A DNA stretch of 21,326 nt from JAFGPF01 sp964500415 (GTDB lineage Bacteria > Chloroflexota > Dehalococcoidia > Dehalococcoidales > RBG-16-60-22), in the NCBI GenBank assembly GCA_964500415.1, contig CAZCOB010000034.1, positions 1 to 21,326 of the forward strand, given 5' to 3'. This document shows positions 15,552 through 21,326 of this stretch, piece by piece (the first letter of the stretch is position 1; each line of letters starts with the position of its first letter). The notes below the pieces were generated by a model that was not told the DNA's origin, did not search any database, and saw only the letters and a list, made by a program, of their open reading frames with translations. The translations under genes were made by a program, and so were the position numbers.

Positions 15552-16150
15552 TTAAAGAATTTTTTAACCAGCGAGCGGCTATATGGGATGAGCAGGTCTC
15601 GGAGAATGACGCGGCCAAACTTGAGTGCATGGCGCGACGACTTGACATAAAGACAGGCTCTAGGGTGCTGGAGGTCGGGACGGGGACCGGCGTATTCCTT
15701 CCCTTTCTCTTGAGCAGTGTCGGCGATAGCGGCCAGATAACCGCCATGGACTTTGCCGAGGAGATGCTGAAAATCGCCGTGTCCAAGCGGGTCGACGGTA
15801 ACGTCTGTTATCTCTACGCCGATGTCGCTGATATTCCCCGCGACGATGGGAGCTTCGATTGCGTGGTGTGCTATTCCAGCTTTCCTCACTTCCAGGATAA
15901 GGCGCGGGCGCTGGCTGAGATTTTCCGGGTGACCGGAAGCGGCGGCAGGCTTTTTATCTGTCACACGTCGAGTCGCCATCATATCAACGAGATTCATCGC
16001 CAGATACCGGTCGTGCGAAATGATATCCTTCCTGACAGCGATGAAATGTACAGGTTACTCGCGGCGGCGGGATTTATCGATATCAGGATAGAAGATGGTG
16101 AAGATGACTATCTCTCCTGCGCCGGAAAGCCTTTACCCGGAACTGTTTAG
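15548..16150 (+). CDS. Class I SAM-dependent methyltransferase coupled to metal transporter
   Basis: This 200-residue protein has the Rossmann-like SAM fold: motif I VLEVGTGTGVFLPF (residues 40-53), an acidic residue after strand 2 (Asp68 in AMDFAEEML), and a post-I strand with DVADIPRDDGSFDCVVC. It resembles the UbiE/MenG-like methyltransferase superfamily (Methyltransf_11). A distinctive HTSSRHHINEIHR stretch follows strand 5 and is rich in His, so it might bind metal or a substrate. Being translationally coupled to the permease suggests that its substrate relates to the imported metal or chelate. That is inference. It overlaps nadC tail-to-tail by four bases. Confidence 0.88.
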   Translation: MIKEFFNQRAAIWDEQVSENDAAKLECMARRLDIKTGSRVLEVGTGTGVFLPFLLSSVGDSGQITAMDFAEEMLKIAVSKRVDGNVCYLYADVADIPRDDGSFDCVVCYSSFPHFQDKARALAEIFRVTGSGGRLFICHTSSRHHINEIHRQIPVVRNDILPDSDEMYRLLAAAGFIDIRIEDGEDDYLSCAGKPLPGTV

Positions 16151-17028
16151 AGCAGCTTCAGGGTCTGCGACTCCAGTTCTAGGCTGATGTCCAGCGCTTT
16201 GAAGGAATGCGTGAGCGCCCCGATGGATATTATATCCACCCCTGTCATCGCCACCTGATGAACACTGTCCAGCGTTATCCCCCCCGATGCCTCCAGTTCG
16301 GCCTGCCCCGACACCAGGTTCACCACCTGTTTCATTTCATTGGCGCTCATGTTATCCAGCATGATGATATCGACGCCGGCTTTCAGCGCGTCCAGCGCCT
16401 CTTTGGCGTTGGTGACCTCCACCTCGATGGTTATCCCCGCCGGCGTATTCTGCCGTGCCTTGGCCACGATGTCTTTCAGGTTCATGCCCATGGCGCGCAG
16501 CGCCGCGATATGGTTGTCTTTAATCAGCACGGCCTCGCCGAGGTGCATGCGGTGGTTGTGACCCCCGCCCATGCGTACGGCGTATTTCTCCAGCAGGCGC
16601 ATGCCGGGGGTGGTCTTGCGCGTGTCGACTATTTTTACCGGAAGTCCGTCGGTCTCTGCCACGTACTGCGCCGTCAGCGAGGCGATACCGCTCAGCCTTT
16701 GCAGGAAATTCAGGGCCACCCGCTCCGCTTTGAGGATGCTGCTCACGCTGCCGGTTATCGTCGCGGCGATGTCTCCCGGCTTTATTGACGTACCGTCTTT
16801 AATCAGTACGTCTATTTCCAGCGACGGGTCGACGCGCTGGAAGACGCGCCCCGCCGCCCCGATACCGGCCAGGATGCCCTTTTCTTTCACCAGCAAAGAC
16901 GCCTTGCCGGAGAGGTCGGGTGGTATCAGCGCCTCGCTGGTAATATCGCCGTGACCGGTGTCCTCGCCCAGGGCGATGTCGATAATGGCATCGAGTTGTT
17001 TCTCAGAGAGATAATCATGGTAATTCAT
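16147..17028 (-). CDS. nadC: Nicotinate-nucleotide pyrophosphorylase (carboxylating)
   Basis: This 293-residue cytosolic enzyme of NAD synthesis converts quinolinate and phosphoribosyl pyrophosphate to nicotinate mononucleotide, CO2 and pyrophosphate. Diagnostic motifs are present: GEDTGHGDITSEAL (21-34), DTRKTTPGMR (135-144), GGGHNHRMHLGEAVLIKDNHI (154-174), VEVTNAKEALDA, and the C-terminal ASGGIT and GVDIISIGALTHS phosphate-binding strands. A GAGG site precedes the ATG. nadA and nadB are not in the window. An accessory gene lies 16 bases upstream on the same strand, so nadC may be read from that gene's promoter. Confidence 0.97.
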   Translation of the reverse strand: MNYHDYLSEKQLDAIIDIALGEDTGHGDITSEALIPPDLSGKASLLVKEKGILAGIGAAGRVFQRVDPSLEIDVLIKDGTSIKPGDIAATITGSVSSILKAERVALNFLQRLSGIASLTAQYVAETDGLPVKIVDTRKTTPGMRLLEKYAVRMGGGHNHRMHLGEAVLIKDNHIAALRAMGMNLKDIVAKARQNTPAGITIEVEVTNAKEALDALKAGVDIIMLDNMSANEMKQVVNLVSGQAELEASGGITLDSVHQVAMTGVDIISIGALTHSFKALDISLELESQTLKLL

Positions 17029-17044
17029 CTATTTGCCTCAGAGG

Positions 17045-17689
17045 TTATTCGAGATTTCTTAACCATTCAATTAGCCGCGAGACAGAGTTGTCAAAATTAT
17101 AAATTGTAGTTTCTTTTCCTCTTTTCTGTGCACTCTTGGTGTACCATCGAAGTACAATGGCATAGGAATCACAGATCTCCTTGAGTCTTTTGAGTAATTC
17201 GGAATCAGGCGAACTGGAAGACAGAGAGAAAGCGAATAAGATATATCTGGCATCTGGCGGTAAGAATTCTTTCCTATGATTAAAGACAAGAAGTAAGCCG
17301 CTGTCTGGGTTTCTGATGTTTTGGCCTTTCCTTCCGAATATAGTGCCTTGGTCTATCCAAGCTTTTATTTCGAATATTGCCTTTGCTTGCTCTTTTTCAA
17401 CGACTGCTATATCAGTAAACTCTAGCAGTGGAGCTCCTTTATAAATGATAGCATCGCATTGTGGACTTACCTTTTTGTTTTCGGCGTCAAATATTAAACC
17501 GCTTTTTAATCCAAATCCTGGTGGCAGAAACTCCCTAATAAAATCTTTAGCTATGCCTTCTCGCACGGCACCACCAACCGGAGCATTTTTTCTGCTTTCC
17601 GCGAGCTTAAGCATATCCCAAAAGGTGCGGCTCTTTTTACTTAGTTCAACACATTTTGCGTAGCCCAATGTCTCATAGAGTTCTTCCAT
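17045..17689 (-). CDS. PD-(D/E)XK nuclease-like protein (DUF6602-like)
   Basis: This 214-residue protein is more AT-rich than its neighbours, which suggests acquisition. The core reads GxxREGIAKDFIREFLPPGFGLKSGLIFDAENKKVSPQCDAIIY, then IFEIKAW: Asp79 followed by Glu107-x-Lys109 fits the PD-(D/E)XK catalytic pattern, and the lead-in helix and QCDxxIY strand resemble DUF6602. Such proteins are thought to be nucleases or former nucleases of defence loci, but the family's role is not proven. The C-terminal half has no motif I recognise. An AAGGA site precedes the ATG. It lies between the yajC end repeat and nadC, outside any recognisable defence operon. Confidence 0.7.
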   Translation of the reverse strand: MEELYETLGYAKCVELSKKSRTFWDMLKLAESRKNAPVGGAVREGIAKDFIREFLPPGFGLKSGLIFDAENKKVSPQCDAIIYKGAPLLEFTDIAVVEKEQAKAIFEIKAWIDQGTIFGRKGQNIRNPDSGLLLVFNHRKEFLPPDARYILFAFSLSSSSPDSELLKRLKEICDSYAIVLRWYTKSAQKRGKETTIYNFDNSVSRLIEWLRNLE

Positions 17690-17741
17690 GATTAGATCCT
17701 TATAATGTCTCGTCTACTGATATATTGCTTATCCGAGTAGC

Positions 17742-17762
17742 TTGAAGGGCGAAGCCCTTCAA
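17742..17762. repeat. Small perfect hairpin
   Basis: TTGAAGGGC and its complement GCCCTTCAA form a perfect 9-bp stem with a GAA loop. It lies between the nuclease-like gene and the larger hairpin at 17774-17800. On the minus strand the U-rich tract comes before it, not after, so it is a poor terminator in that direction; on the plus strand AAAAATAATT follows. Confidence 0.6.
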
Positions 17763-17773
17763 AAATAATTCTT

Positions 17774-17813
17774 CCCCCTCTCCTTCCCAAGGAGAGGGGG
17801 ACAAAGGGGGTGA
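17774..17813 (-). terminator. GGGGTGAG-family hairpin, possible miaB-yajC terminator
   Basis: CCCCCTCTCCTT (17774-17785) and its exact complement (17789-17800) form a 12-bp stem with a three-base loop, just past the yajC stop. On the minus strand the stem is followed within about ten bases by TTATTTTT, which could support termination. The plus-strand right flank, GGGGGACAAAGGGGGTGAG, is the same family as the repeats near 8250 and 11540. I judge it a mobile repeat that may also act as a terminator. Confidence 0.5.
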
Positions 17814-17826
17814 GTTTCAATAATCT

Positions 17827-18192
17827 CTACTTCTCTCGGCGTATGGCGACGCTGCCCCGGGCGACTCTCATGGTGGTCCCCCCTTCGACTTTGATAACGA
17901 CGCTGTCCTCGCTGAGGCTTTCGATTGTCCCGTATATGCCGCCGGCGGTGACGACCCTATCGCCCTTTTGCAGCCCCTCCATCAACGTCTGGTGTTCTTT
18001 CTGGCGTTTGCGCTGCGGCCTTATCATCACGAAGTAGAACAGTGCGAAGATGACCACCAGAAAGAGAATCATGGGCCAGATGCTGCCGCTGCCTTCTTCC
18101 CCGTCGGCTGCCGCCGGGAAACAGCCCCCGATAAACACCAGGACCGCGATAAGCAGTCCGGCGATGAGTCCGGTTTTCAATATTTTAGTCAT
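17827..18192 (-). CDS. yajC: Preprotein translocase accessory subunit YajC, with extra N-terminal signal/lipobox
   Basis: YajC associates with SecDF-SecYEG in the inner membrane. Residues 39-57 form the transmembrane helix (PMILFLVVIFALFYFVMIRPQRKRQKEHQ, the family hallmark), followed by the conserved LQKGDRVVTAGGIYGTI cytosolic domain and an ARGSVA segment. At 121 residues it carries about 37 residues before the usual start. These residues hold a hydrophobic segment ending VFIGGC, which resembles a lipoprotein signal with Cys24. The ATG overlaps the miaB stop (ATGA), so the two are coupled. secD and secF are not in the window. Confidence 0.92.
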   Translation of the reverse strand: MTKILKTGLIAGLLIAVLVFIGGCFPAAADGEEGSGSIWPMILFLVVIFALFYFVMIRPQRKRQKEHQTLMEGLQKGDRVVTAGGIYGTIESLSEDSVVIKVEGGTTMRVARGSVAIRREK

Positions 18193-19457
18193 TTCCCCTC
18201 CCGATTGATTTCACCTGGTTCGATTTTACCCTGCAGCGACCACGGGCTTGTCTTACTGATTTTTACGTTTATTAACTGCCCGAGGTAATTGTCGCTGCTG
18301 CTGAAAAATACCAGCTTGTCAGTACGGGTGCGTCCGTACCATTTCCCTTTTTTCCTGCCCTCCACCAGTATTTCCAGAGTCCTGCCCGTTAAACGGGCGT
18401 TGATTTCGGTCTGTATTTTCTCCTGGAGCTGTTCGACTTTATTGAGCCGTTCTTTTTTCTCGGTGGACTGTATATCGTCCTCAAGCTCCCTGGCCGCCGC
18501 TGTTCCCGTCCTCGGTGAATAGGCGGCTATATGCACTGTATCAAACTTTATCTCGGAGAGCAAGTCCAGGGTCTGCCGGAACTGGTTTTCCGTTTCCGCG
18601 GGAAAGCCGACGATTACATCGGTGCTGAGGGCGACGCCGGGGACTTTCTCGCGTATCCGCCCGGCGAGTTCGCGGTATTGCGCTGCCGTGTAGCCGCGTT
18701 TCATCGCCTTCAAAATATCGTTGCTCCCCGCCTGTACGGGCAGGCTTAGCTGCTCGCAGACTTTATCTAGTGTGGCTATAGCTTCGATGAGTTTCAGGCT
18801 CATGTCCTTGGGGTGGTTGGTCAGGAAGCGTAGCCGCCGCAGTCCGTCGATTTCATTCAGCTCGGTGAGCAGGTCGGCCAGATCCGGCCTCTCGGGCAGG
18901 TCGTGCCCGTACGAGTCCACGTTCTGCCCCAGTAAAGTGATTTCTTTAGCCCCCCGCCGCACCAGCTCCCTCACCTCGCCGGCTATTTCCGCTACCGGGC
19001 GGCTTCTCTCCCGTCCGCGCCGGTAGGGGACGATGCAGTAGGAGCAGAAATTGTTACAACCCTGAATTATCGTCACAAACTCGGTTGGGGAGGGGTAATG
19101 GGGCAGCGATAGCGCCTCGGCCTTTTCCAGCCAGGGCGGGTAGCCCCCCGCTTGGAAAAAGTGGTCAACGTGCGGGTAGGTCTTCTTAAGATGGTCGGTA
19201 TCGGCGTCGACCATGCAGCCGGTCAGCGCCAGAGTAATGTCCGGCCTGGTTTTTTTTACCGACCTCAGGGCGTAAAGCTTGTTGACGACACGGTTCTCGG
19301 CGCTCTGCCGCACCACGCAGCTGTTCAGCACGATGAGGTCGGCCTCTTCGGCCCTGCCCGTGGGCTGATAGCCCAGTTCCTCGAATCGACTCGCCAGTCT
19401 CTCCGACTCCGCTTTGTTCATCTGGCAGCCGATAGTCCAGATATAGTAAAGTGGCAT
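18189..19457 (-). CDS. miaB: tRNA-2-methylthio-N6-dimethylallyladenosine synthase (MiaB)
   Basis: This 422-residue radical SAM methylthiotransferase adds a methylthio group at position 2 of i6A37 in tRNAs that read codons starting with U. The N-terminal MTTase domain has the three cluster-binding cysteines (Cys11, Cys47, Cys81). The radical SAM cluster is Cys134, Cys138, Cys141 in GCNNFCSYC. The C-terminal TRAM domain ends the protein (LEILVEGRKKGKWYGRTRTDKLVFF). TIGCQMNKAESERL and NSCVVRQSAENRV are MiaB-type rather than MtaB- or RimO-type. No clear ribosome-binding site precedes the ATG, which lies four bases after the stop of the restriction endonuclease gene. Translation may therefore depend on that upstream gene. 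Confidence 0.94.
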   Translation of the reverse strand: MPLYYIWTIGCQMNKAESERLASRFEELGYQPTGRAEEADLIVLNSCVVRQSAENRVVNKLYALRSVKKTRPDITLALTGCMVDADTDHLKKTYPHVDHFFQAGGYPPWLEKAEALSLPHYPSPTEFVTIIQGCNNFCSYCIVPYRRGRERSRPVAEIAGEVRELVRRGAKEITLLGQNVDSYGHDLPERPDLADLLTELNEIDGLRRLRFLTNHPKDMSLKLIEAIATLDKVCEQLSLPVQAGSNDILKAMKRGYTAAQYRELAGRIREKVPGVALSTDVIVGFPAETENQFRQTLDLLSEIKFDTVHIAAYSPRTGTAAARELEDDIQSTEKKERLNKVEQLQEKIQTEINARLTGRTLEILVEGRKKGKWYGRTRTDKLVFFSSSDNYLGQLINVKISKTSPWSLQGKIEPGEINREGK

Positions 19458-19471
19458 AATATTACAGTGCC
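19455..19471 (-). repeat. Junction motif GGCAxTGTAATAxxATG, copy at endonuclease-miaB boundary
   Basis: On the minus strand GGCACTGTAATATTATG spans the end of the endonuclease gene (Ala-Leu-stop) and the miaB ATG. The same layout recurs at 20401-20417 (14 of 17 bases identical). Both give a four-base gap between stop and start. Confidence 0.6.
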
Positions 19472-20403
19472 TTGTTTTCTCTACATGGCACTATGAAATC
19501 CAGAATCCCTTTTTCAAGCATTGCTAGGTTGAAAATGTATTCATTATTATTGAAAGTTTCTCTTAAAGGTCTTACAGTCGACTTCCATCCAAAACCATCT
19601 GTAATCCATATAAAATGATATTTTCCTTTTAAAACATCAAAGAGATTCCTATATTCGCCAGCAGTTGACTTTAATTTTGAACCACTTGCACTAAAATAAT
19701 TCGTTTCGAATATCATTAATTCCTCTCCGTTTGATACAACAAAGTCGTACCTTCTTGAAGATTTATCGACTGGAACATCATAGCCAAGTTCTTTCTTAAT
19801 TTTACTTGAGTTTGCTTCCTTTAAATATCGGATTTTATTTCTTTTACATAAATCTTGTATAAAAAATTCAACAATGTTTTCCATGCTATGTCCATTACGG
19901 TTTTTTCTTCCATTACTATCAAGGCCTGCTTCAACACCGATCATATAATCAACGAGGTTTTTAATCTTTTGTGAAACGATTAATTCTTTGAATCCTGTTT
20001 CTTTAACAAAGATTAGATACTTCTCAATATCAGCTTTATTTGGTTTTACTTTGCTGAAGTCATAGTCCTCGTAAACTAATTTTTTTTGTTCATAATCAAC
20101 AAGGACTTTAAACTTGGAGGTATTTTTTCCATCCCTAACAACTAGAGAAGGGATGATTTTAGCTAATTCTGGTTCATTTGTTAGTAAATACCTAAATTCA
20201 TCATCAAAATTATTTTTGCCAATTAGATAATTCAGCTTATTAAGAGCTATCTCTATATTTCTTGTGTTTTTGAATACCTTTTCCCAGTTTACAAAGTAGG
20301 ACCATAACAATACACTAGGTTTTAAATTATCTAGTAAATAATCAAAAACCCCATCGTCACTATTACATTTTAAAACTTTATCGTAAAATCCAATGTATTT
20401 CAT
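19462..20403 (-). CDS. Type II restriction endonuclease, DpnII/MboI family (predicted GATC)
   Basis: This 313-residue protein matches the DpnII/MboI endonuclease family, which cuts unmethylated GATC. The N-terminal LNKLNYLIGKNNFDDEFRYLL region is typical. The catalytic part is strongest: GHSMENIVEFFI (172-183), RRYDFVVSNGEELMIFETNYF (218-237, with Asp220 and Glu233 as the likely metal-binding acids), SGSKLKSTAGEYRNLF (240-255) and IWITDGFGWKSTVRPLRETF (265-284). The gene is clearly AT-rich. Its ATG lies four bases after the methyltransferase stop and its stop four bases before miaB. The GATC specificity is inferred from family and partner. Confidence 0.9.
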   Translation of the reverse strand: MKYIGFYDKVLKCNSDDGVFDYLLDNLKPSVLLWSYFVNWEKVFKNTRNIEIALNKLNYLIGKNNFDDEFRYLLTNEPELAKIIPSLVVRDGKNTSKFKVLVDYEQKKLVYEDYDFSKVKPNKADIEKYLIFVKETGFKELIVSQKIKNLVDYMIGVEAGLDSNGRKNRNGHSMENIVEFFIQDLCKRNKIRYLKEANSSKIKKELGYDVPVDKSSRRYDFVVSNGEELMIFETNYFSASGSKLKSTAGEYRNLFDVLKGKYHFIWITDGFGWKSTVRPLRETFNNNEYIFNLAMLEKGILDFIVPCRENKAL

Positions 20404-20417
20404 TTTATTACAATGCC
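20401..20417 (-). repeat. Junction motif GGCAxTGTAATAxxATG, copy at methyltransferase-endonuclease boundary
   Basis: On the minus strand GGCATTGTAATAAAATG covers the end of the methyltransferase gene (Ala-Leu-stop) and the endonuclease ATG. It is the counterpart of the copy at 19455-19471, so the endonuclease gene is flanked by direct copies. Confidence 0.6.
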
Positions 20418-21217
20418 ATTCTATTCCCCGTTTTATCTTTCATATCTTCAAATCGTTTAATTGAAAGATCTAAATAATCTTTCGAGTTATCAATCCCAAT
20501 AAAATCTCTCTCGTAATAATATGCAACCAAGCCCGTTGTTGAACTCCCAGTAAAGGGATCTAATACAGTATCCCCTTTATTCGTACTTGCCAAGACAACA
20601 CGCTTTAATAAATCGGCTGGTTTTTGTGTGGGATGCTTCCCGTATTTCTTTTCTTCTTTTTTAGGCGTGTTAATTGCCCAAACCGATCTCATTTGGTTAC
20701 CGCTTTTTTTGATAAAATCTTTTTTCCACATGCCGTTTTTCATAAGCTCATAATTAAAAGTGTGCTTATACTTTTTGTCTTTAATAGCCCATATTAGCGT
20801 TTCGTGACTGGCTGTGAAGTAACGGCAACTCAAATTGGGGGATGCATTAGGTTTAAACCATGAAATATCATTAAGGATATGGAATTTATTTATTTGTAAA
20901 GCAAAGCCGCACTGGTAAATTGAATGATAAGTGCCGCTTATCCATATAGTTCCGTTTGGTTTTAATACCCGTTTACAGGCTTTTATCCACTCAATATGAA
21001 AATTGAAATTACTTTTTAAACCGTTGCTTAAATCCCACTCTCCTTTTTTAACACTTACCCTTTTACCATTGTGGCAAGTAAATGTTCCATTGGAGAGAAA
21101 ATAGGGAGGATCAGCAAAAATCATATCAATAGAATCTTCTGGGATTTCATCCAGAATATTAAGACAATCGTCCAGATAGAGCTTGAAGCGAGGTACTTCA
21201 TAATATGACGTTTTCAT
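20408..21217 (-). CDS. Beta-class adenine-N6 DNA methyltransferase, DpnA-like
   Basis: The protein is 269 residues from the ATG at 21217, which has AAGGA five bases before it; an upstream ATG at 21289 lies inside the tRNA-Ser and is not used. The order DPPY (36-39, in FADPPYFLSNG) before the SAM site DPFTGSSTTG (220-229) defines the beta class. The stretches VSVKKGEWD, PNGTIWISGTYHSIY, PNLSCRYFTASHETLIWA and KHPTQKPADLL match DpnA (M2 of DpnII), a GATC-specific enzyme known to methylate single-stranded DNA in the pneumococcal system. AT-rich, probably acquired. Its ATG is only 19 bases after the tRNA-Ser CCA. The alpha-class DpnM partner is not in the window. Confidence 0.93.
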   Translation of the reverse strand: MKTSYYEVPRFKLYLDDCLNILDEIPEDSIDMIFADPPYFLSNGTFTCHNGKRVSVKKGEWDLSNGLKSNFNFHIEWIKACKRVLKPNGTIWISGTYHSIYQCGFALQINKFHILNDISWFKPNASPNLSCRYFTASHETLIWAIKDKKYKHTFNYELMKNGMWKKDFIKKSGNQMRSVWAINTPKKEEKKYGKHPTQKPADLLKRVVLASTNKGDTVLDPFTGSSTTGLVAYYYERDFIGIDNSKDYLDLSIKRFEDMKDKTGNRMAL

Positions 21218-21236
21218 TTTTATCCTTAGCACAGGC

Positions 21237-21326
21237 TGGCGGAGGGGGAGGGATTCGAACCCTCGACCCCAGTTACCCAGGGTAAGCACTTAGCAGGCGC
21301 CCGCACTAGACCACTATGCGACCCCT
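21237..21326 (-). tRNA. tRNA-Ser (anticodon GCT), 5' end cut by window edge
   Basis: The minus strand gives a class II tRNA. The D arm is GCATAGTGGTCTAGTGC, the anticodon loop CTGCTAA has anticodon GCT, and there is a long variable arm (TACCCTGGGTA) and a T arm GAGGGTTCGAATCCCTC. The acceptor 3' strand CCCCTCC is followed by discriminator G (21240) and an encoded CCA (21237-21239). Pairing requires GGAGGGG at the 5' end, of which only AGGGG is inside the window, so two bases are missing. It reads directly into the DNA methyltransferase gene. Confidence 0.93.

Noticed and set aside
19440..21326. Classical integrative island with tRNA-Ser attachment site
   Set aside because: No integrase is seen, and the tRNA-Ser 3' end is not duplicated near the miaB side, so site-specific tRNA integration is not supported within the window.
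1..21326. CRISPR array or insertion sequence
   Set aside because: No regularly spaced direct repeats of 24-40 bases and no transposase motif were seen anywhere in the window.

Overview
The window looks like a chromosomal segment of a free-living bacterium. Most of it has moderate GC and dense, short-spaced genes with GTG and TTG as well as ATG starts, and many starts follow AAGGAGG-type sites. The gene mix is an anaerobe-like one: a CooT-type small protein with its helical partner, an FmdB zinc ribbon, DUF362, tandem universal stress protein, a very large Ig-like secreted protein, and scattered hairpin repeats ending in GGGGTGAG. It would fit Chloroflexota of the Dehalococcoidia type, but that is an inference from gene content, not proof.

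Layout. 1-3661 (minus) is the 5' part of a huge secreted Ig-like protein that runs off the left edge; a tiny excisionase/MerR-type DNA-binding gene (3717-3926) lies just upstream. 4286-6419 holds three minus-strand genes: a glyoxalase II-like hydrolase, a tandem universal stress protein and a degenerate receiver protein. A three-copy, 11-bp-phased GTAC element separates the last of these from a plus-strand odd type IV pilin-like gene. A minus-strand 2-hydroxyacid dehydrogenase follows, then a plus-strand pair: a metallo-beta-lactamase-fold protein with an altered metal motif and a frameshifted DUF362 gene. tRNA-Glu and a patch of interspersed repeats come next.

11677-12832 is a compact operon: FmdB zinc ribbon, D-aminoacyl-tRNA deacylase, a small helical protein and CooT. 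It is followed, across a promoter region full of TTGCA half-sites, by a metal ABC transporter operon (lipoprotein, ATPase, permease) with a translationally coupled methyltransferase. That operon runs tail-to-tail, with a 4-base overlap, into nadC. Upstream of nadC sits an accessory PD-(D/E)XK-like gene, then a hairpin repeat, then yajC and miaB.

The right end (19462-21326) is visibly AT-rich and differs from the rest. It is a GATC-type restriction-modification module: a DpnII/MboI-like endonuclease and a DpnA-like beta-class adenine methyltransferase, packed without promoter space between tRNA-Ser(GCT) and miaB. This suggests that an acquired defence cassette is read from the tRNA promoter and now lies directly ahead of miaB-yajC. 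It is the most interesting arrangement in the window.
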